Assembly (NCBI GenBank): GCA_964369605.1
Contig: CAYJFD010000049.1
Span: 1 to 8,580 of the forward strand
DNA length: 8,580 nucleotides
Source: CAYJFD01 sp964369605
GTDB taxonomy: Bacteria > Bacteroidota > Bacteroidia > Bacteroidales > UBA932
Direction of reading: 5' to 3'
A program made the position numbers and the translations under genes. Every line of letters begins with the position of its first letter. Position 1 is the stretch's first letter. The notes beneath the pieces were generated by a model. It ran no database searches. It saw nothing but the letters and a program-made list of their open reading frames with translations, and was not told the DNA's origin. Shown piece after piece: positions 6,359 to 8,580 of the stretch.

Positions 6359-6484
6359 ATGGAGAAAATAACATCATATACATCACCACTTATACAGGTT
6401 CTAGAATTAGATGTAGAAACAGGATTTGCAGCATCTTCTACATCAGTAGAAATTGTAAATATGGTAGATGGTGGAACATTTTAG
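6359..6484 (+). CDS. Small Bacteroidales protein, 41 residues, 'SPLIQVLEL...GFAAS' type
   Basis: ATG at 6359 to TAG at 6482-6484 encodes 41 residues starting MEKITSYTSPLIQVLE and continuing LDVETGFAASS, with a short acidic and polar tail ending GGTF. The pattern of a basic start, a Y-x-x-P-x-I-x-V-x-E motif and then GFAAS is one I remember from many short hypothetical proteins of Bacteroides, Prevotella and Porphyromonas, often just upstream of surface or secreted protein genes. No function is established to my knowledge. It has no hydrophobic signal core, so export by Sec is not obvious; a secreted or processed peptide remains possible. It lies about 20 bases after a strong promoter start and ends 13 bases before the LRR lipoprotein ATG, so the two form an operon. 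Confidence 0.75.
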   Translation: MEKITSYTSPLIQVLELDVETGFAASSTSVEIVNMVDGGTF

Positions 6485-6497
6485 TAAATTATCACTT

Positions 6498-8006
6498 ATG
6501 AGACTACTCTTTAGAATATTACTGTTATCAATATGTTGTTTTGCGATAAGCTGTAATAAGGATTTGTATATTGATCCTAGTACTCCTATAGAAATTTCTG
6601 ATAATACTTTTTTGAATGAACTTCTTCGGGTCTCTACTCAAAGGGTTCCAGAAAATATTTATGATCCAGAATATGTAGGGCATATACCACAAAATATCGA
6701 CGCAAATGGAGATGGCCTTATCTCTATTGAAGAAGCCCAAGCCGTAAGAAGAATTGATGTAAGAAGTAGAGGTTTAGGGTCTTTAGATGGAATAAAAGAA
6801 TTCGAAAATCTAGAAATCCTCTTATGTTATAATAACAAGTTAAAAGAATTGGATTTGAGTGAGCTTAGAAAACTCAAATATTTGTTAACTGGTGGAAATC
6901 AGGAGATGACGTCCTTAAATATTAATGGTGTCACCTCTTTAGAAATCTTAAATATAAATGACTGTAACATCTCTAATCTTGAGATGAAAGACCTAGATAA
7001 CTTAGTTCTTTTTGCTTCTTCTTTAAATAGATTGGGGGAATTAGATTTCTCTAATATGCAAAAATTAAAAGAGATACATGCAGTCCAGGATTCTTTGACT
7101 GTACTAAAGGTTGATAATTGTGTGAGTTTAGAGATCTTAAATTGTAAGAACGATAATTTTTGGTTAGATGAGAAAGAAAAGAATAATGCTATTAAGGAGT
7201 TGGTAGTAGTAGGGCTTCCAAATTTAAGGGAATTAGATTGTTCATATAATGAGTCGATAGAAGTGCTTAAAGTTAAAAATTTACCAAATTTAACTTATTT
7301 AGACTGTAGCTTTAATAAAATAAATGAATTAAATGTTGAGGATTTGAGAAGTTTAACAACTCTAAGTTGTTTATGTAATGAATTGACAGAATTAGATATT
7401 AACAATTTACAATATTTAAAAAATCTAAGTTGTGAGGATAATAACTTAAGAGAATTCAATGTCTCTGGGTTAGAGTACCTAGAAGGGCTAGCATTTGGGG
7501 AGAATAAAGATTTGAGTGTCGTAAATTTAGAAAATTTAGGCTCTCTGGAAATGTTATCTTGTGAGTATTCTGATTTAGAAGAATTAAGCTTAAAAGATAT
7601 ACCTAATTTAAGTGCAATATATGTTATAGGCAATAAGTTAAAAGAATTAAAAATAGAAAATTGTGAAAAATTACGTATTCTCGATTGTAGAGAAAATCAG
7701 ATTTCAGAACTAAATGTCGAGAAACTAAATCTTGTTCATTTTTTCTGCTCAAGAAATCTTTTATCAAGTGTTAATTTTAGTCACATGACGGGCCTAACGA
7801 ATTTACGGTGTGAAGGTAATTATCTCTCCTCGCTAGATGTTAGACATAACGCAGAGTTAGTTAATATTACTTGTGGAATGCAAAACGATAATTCAAAAGA
7901 AACAAAATTGAAATTAACCATGACTGCTGAACAGAATGAAGCAGAAATATATAAGTCTTATATATATGGGAATGAAAATGTAGAGGTCATAGTGTCAGGG
8001 CTATAA
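6498..8006 (+). CDS. Leucine-rich repeat lipoprotein with an EF-hand-like loop
   Basis: The product is 502 residues. I start it at the ATG at 6498 because MRLLFRILLLSICCFAISC is a clean lipoprotein signal (lipidated Cys19), while the in-frame ATG at 6468 would overlap the small gene and add ten residues before the signal. Residues 68-79 form an EF-hand-type calcium loop (DANGDGLIS with Glu79 at position 12), a pairing with LRRs seen in other Bacteroidota surface proteins. From about 85 to 470 there are roughly 17 LRR units of 20-24 residues, several with a Cys at the same place (LDCSYN, LDCSFN, LSCLCN, LSCEDN, LDCREN, LRCEGN), giving a cysteine ladder inside the solenoid. The C-terminal 35 residues are a non-repeat cap, with no type IX sorting domain. 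Cell-surface protein binding is inferred. The gene is very AT-rich (15/60 G+C at 7321-7380) and lies between direct repeats. Confidence 0.9.
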   Translation: MRLLFRILLLSICCFAISCNKDLYIDPSTPIEISDNTFLNELLRVSTQRVPENIYDPEYVGHIPQNIDANGDGLISIEEAQAVRRIDVRSRGLGSLDGIKEFENLEILLCYNNKLKELDLSELRKLKYLLTGGNQEMTSLNINGVTSLEILNINDCNISNLEMKDLDNLVLFASSLNRLGELDFSNMQKLKEIHAVQDSLTVLKVDNCVSLEILNCKNDNFWLDEKEKNNAIKELVVVGLPNLRELDCSYNESIEVLKVKNLPNLTYLDCSFNKINELNVEDLRSLTTLSCLCNELTELDINNLQYLKNLSCEDNNLREFNVSGLEYLEGLAFGENKDLSVVNLENLGSLEMLSCEYSDLEELSLKDIPNLSAIYVIGNKLKELKIENCEKLRILDCRENQISELNVEKLNLVHFFCSRNLLSSVNFSHMTGLTNLRCEGNYLSSLDVRHNAELVNITCGMQNDNSKETKLKLTMTAEQNEAEIYKSYIYGNENVEVIVSGL

Positions 8007-8058
8007 AAACACTTACTGTTGTACAATCATAGTTAATATGACATTATGATACTCCTCC

Positions 8059-8135
8059 AAAATTAATCTCATACAAAAAACAATGCAGAGGAGGTGATTT
8101 CGGGCATGAGATAGCTGTCAGCTTAGCTTTAATAT
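8059..8135 (-). repeat. Hairpin repeat, copy B (77 bases), overlapping the VOC gene end
   Basis: Conserved blocks lie at 8059-8080 and 8098-8135, with an unrelated 17-base centre (8081-8097). The stem is ATCTCATAC (8066-8074) with GCATGAGAT (8104-8112). Compared with copy A, T to C at 8105 leaves an A-C mismatch on the plus strand but a G-U pair on the minus strand. The right end includes the VOC stop codon and the base pairs just before it (8129-8135). The copy lies 52 bases after the LRR lipoprotein stop. Confidence 0.8.
8063..8112 (-). terminator. Probable terminator hairpin of the VOC gene (within repeat copy B)
   Basis: Read on the minus strand, the 9-pair stem (8112-8104 with 8074-8066, one G-U) begins 16 bases after the VOC stop and is followed by TAATTTT, a modest T-rich tail. 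The loop is long (29 bases), so this is not a textbook terminator, but position and strand fit. It may also limit convergent transcription from the LRR gene. Confidence 0.45.
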
Positions 8136-8580
8136 GCACCAGCGGAGTAGGTCATCTCATAAGAGTGTGTGTATATTTCAAATACAACACCAAATGGATC
8201 TTCAACATAGCACATCCTAAATGGCTTTTCGCCTGGATAATACTCACGAATAGGCATACGTTGTTTTCCGCCTGCTGCAACAATCTTCTCAATCAGACCC
8301 TCTATGTCTGGATCTTGTACAGAGAAGTGGAATAGGCCCGTCTTGAATGGATTGAACTCCGCTTTAGTATCTAAGCTTGTAGGGAATTCGAAAAGCTCAA
8401 TACCAATTTTGTCGACAGTTGCAAGGTGAGCAATACGGAATGATCCCCATCCCTCGCCAAACACATCGATGCACATCTGCCCGATAGCAGTCTCACTCTC
8501 CTCTTTAATCTCGGTAGGTTCCATAATCACATACCATCCCATAACCTCTTGGTAAAATTTTACTGCCTCATCTAAATTTG
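8129..8580 (-). CDS. VOC superfamily (glyoxalase/dioxygenase-like) protein, cut by the right window edge
   Basis: The minus-strand frame is open to base 8580 and ends with TAA at 8131-8129, so 149 codons are visible and the start lies outside. I do not start it at the ATG at 8542, because the codons before it read NLDEAVKFYQEV, the typical first strand-helix of VOC proteins leading into MGWYV. Later features are HLATVDKIGIELFEFP, a GLFHFSVQDPDIEGLIEKIVAAGG segment (the second beta-alpha unit), and YVEDPFGVVFEIYTHSYE, the usual VOC C-terminal strand with a metal-ligand-position Glu. VOC proteins are metal-dependent lyases, dioxygenases, isomerases or resistance proteins; lactoylglutathione lyase is the default label, but the substrate cannot be read from sequence. 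It is probably cytosolic. The last codons and stop lie inside repeat copy B, so the C-terminal Ala-Tyr may come from the repeat. Confidence 0.88.
   Translation of the reverse strand, partial: NLDEAVKFYQEVMGWYVIMEPTEIKEESETAIGQMCIDVFGEGWGSFRIAHLATVDKIGIELFEFPTSLDTKAEFNPFKTGLFHFSVQDPDIEGLIEKIVAAGGKQRMPIREYYPGEKPFRMCYVEDPFGVVFEIYTHSYEMTYSAGAY

Noticed and set aside
6153..8135. The two hairpin repeats as integron attC sites
   Set aside because: They share the idea of conserved ends and a variable centre, but lack the attC core sites (GTTRRRY/RYYYAAC), and no integrase is in view.
6153..8135. CRISPR array or insertion sequence ends
   Set aside because: There are only two copies about 1.9 kb apart, no regular spacers, no cas genes, no transposase and no visible target-site duplication.

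Overview
The window most likely comes from the Bacteroidota, probably order Bacteroidales. Four intergenic regions carry a -7 element that exactly matches TAnnTTTG, the promoter signature of that phylum. Other pointers are lipoproteins with Bacteroidales-style signal peptides, Cys-ladder leucine-rich repeat (LRR) proteins, a YbiT-like ABC-F ATPase, and a 41-residue protein of the 'SPxIxVxExxxxxGFAAS' kind that I remember from many Bacteroidales genomes. I cannot fix the genus. The DNA is AT-rich but uneven. Hand-counted 60-base samples give 14/60 G+C in the left LRR gene (181-240), 26/60 in the ABC-F gene (1681-1740), 32/60 in the macrodomain gene (2701-2760), 15/60 in the right LRR gene (7321-7380) and 28/60 in the VOC gene (8281-8340).

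Layout. Positions 1-432 hold the 3' end of an LRR protein. Positions 443-580 hold a strong promoter, a short structured RNA and two terminator-like hairpins. These lie directly ahead of an ABC-F translation-factor ATPase (606-2216), so this looks like an attenuator leader or an independent small RNA. A second -7 element precedes an overlapping pair, a zinc-type macrodomain (2298-3077) and a class M sirtuin, SirTM (3049-3897). This is a writer/eraser pair for protein ADP-ribosylation. Another -7 element precedes a Mom-like GNAT-fold protein (3969-4886), followed 42 bases later by a lipid-anchored alpha/beta hydrolase (4929-6134).

Right part. Two copies of a 77-78 base hairpin-forming repeat (6153-6230 and 8059-8135) stand in direct orientation. 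They enclose a promoter, a 41-residue protein gene (6359-6484) and an LRR lipoprotein gene (6498-8006). The second copy overlaps the last codons of a convergent VOC/glyoxalase-like gene (8129 to beyond 8580, minus strand), where it probably acts as a terminator.

How the parts may work together. The macrodomain and SirTM almost certainly act as a pair: SirTM adds ADP-ribose to a protein and the macrodomain removes it. The lipoyl carrier protein and lipoate ligase that accompany this pair in Firmicutes are absent here, so the substrate is unknown. The ABC-F gene may be controlled by transcription attenuation. The two lipoproteins and the LRR proteins belong to the cell surface. The LRR module enclosed by direct repeats looks like a mobile or exchangeable cassette.
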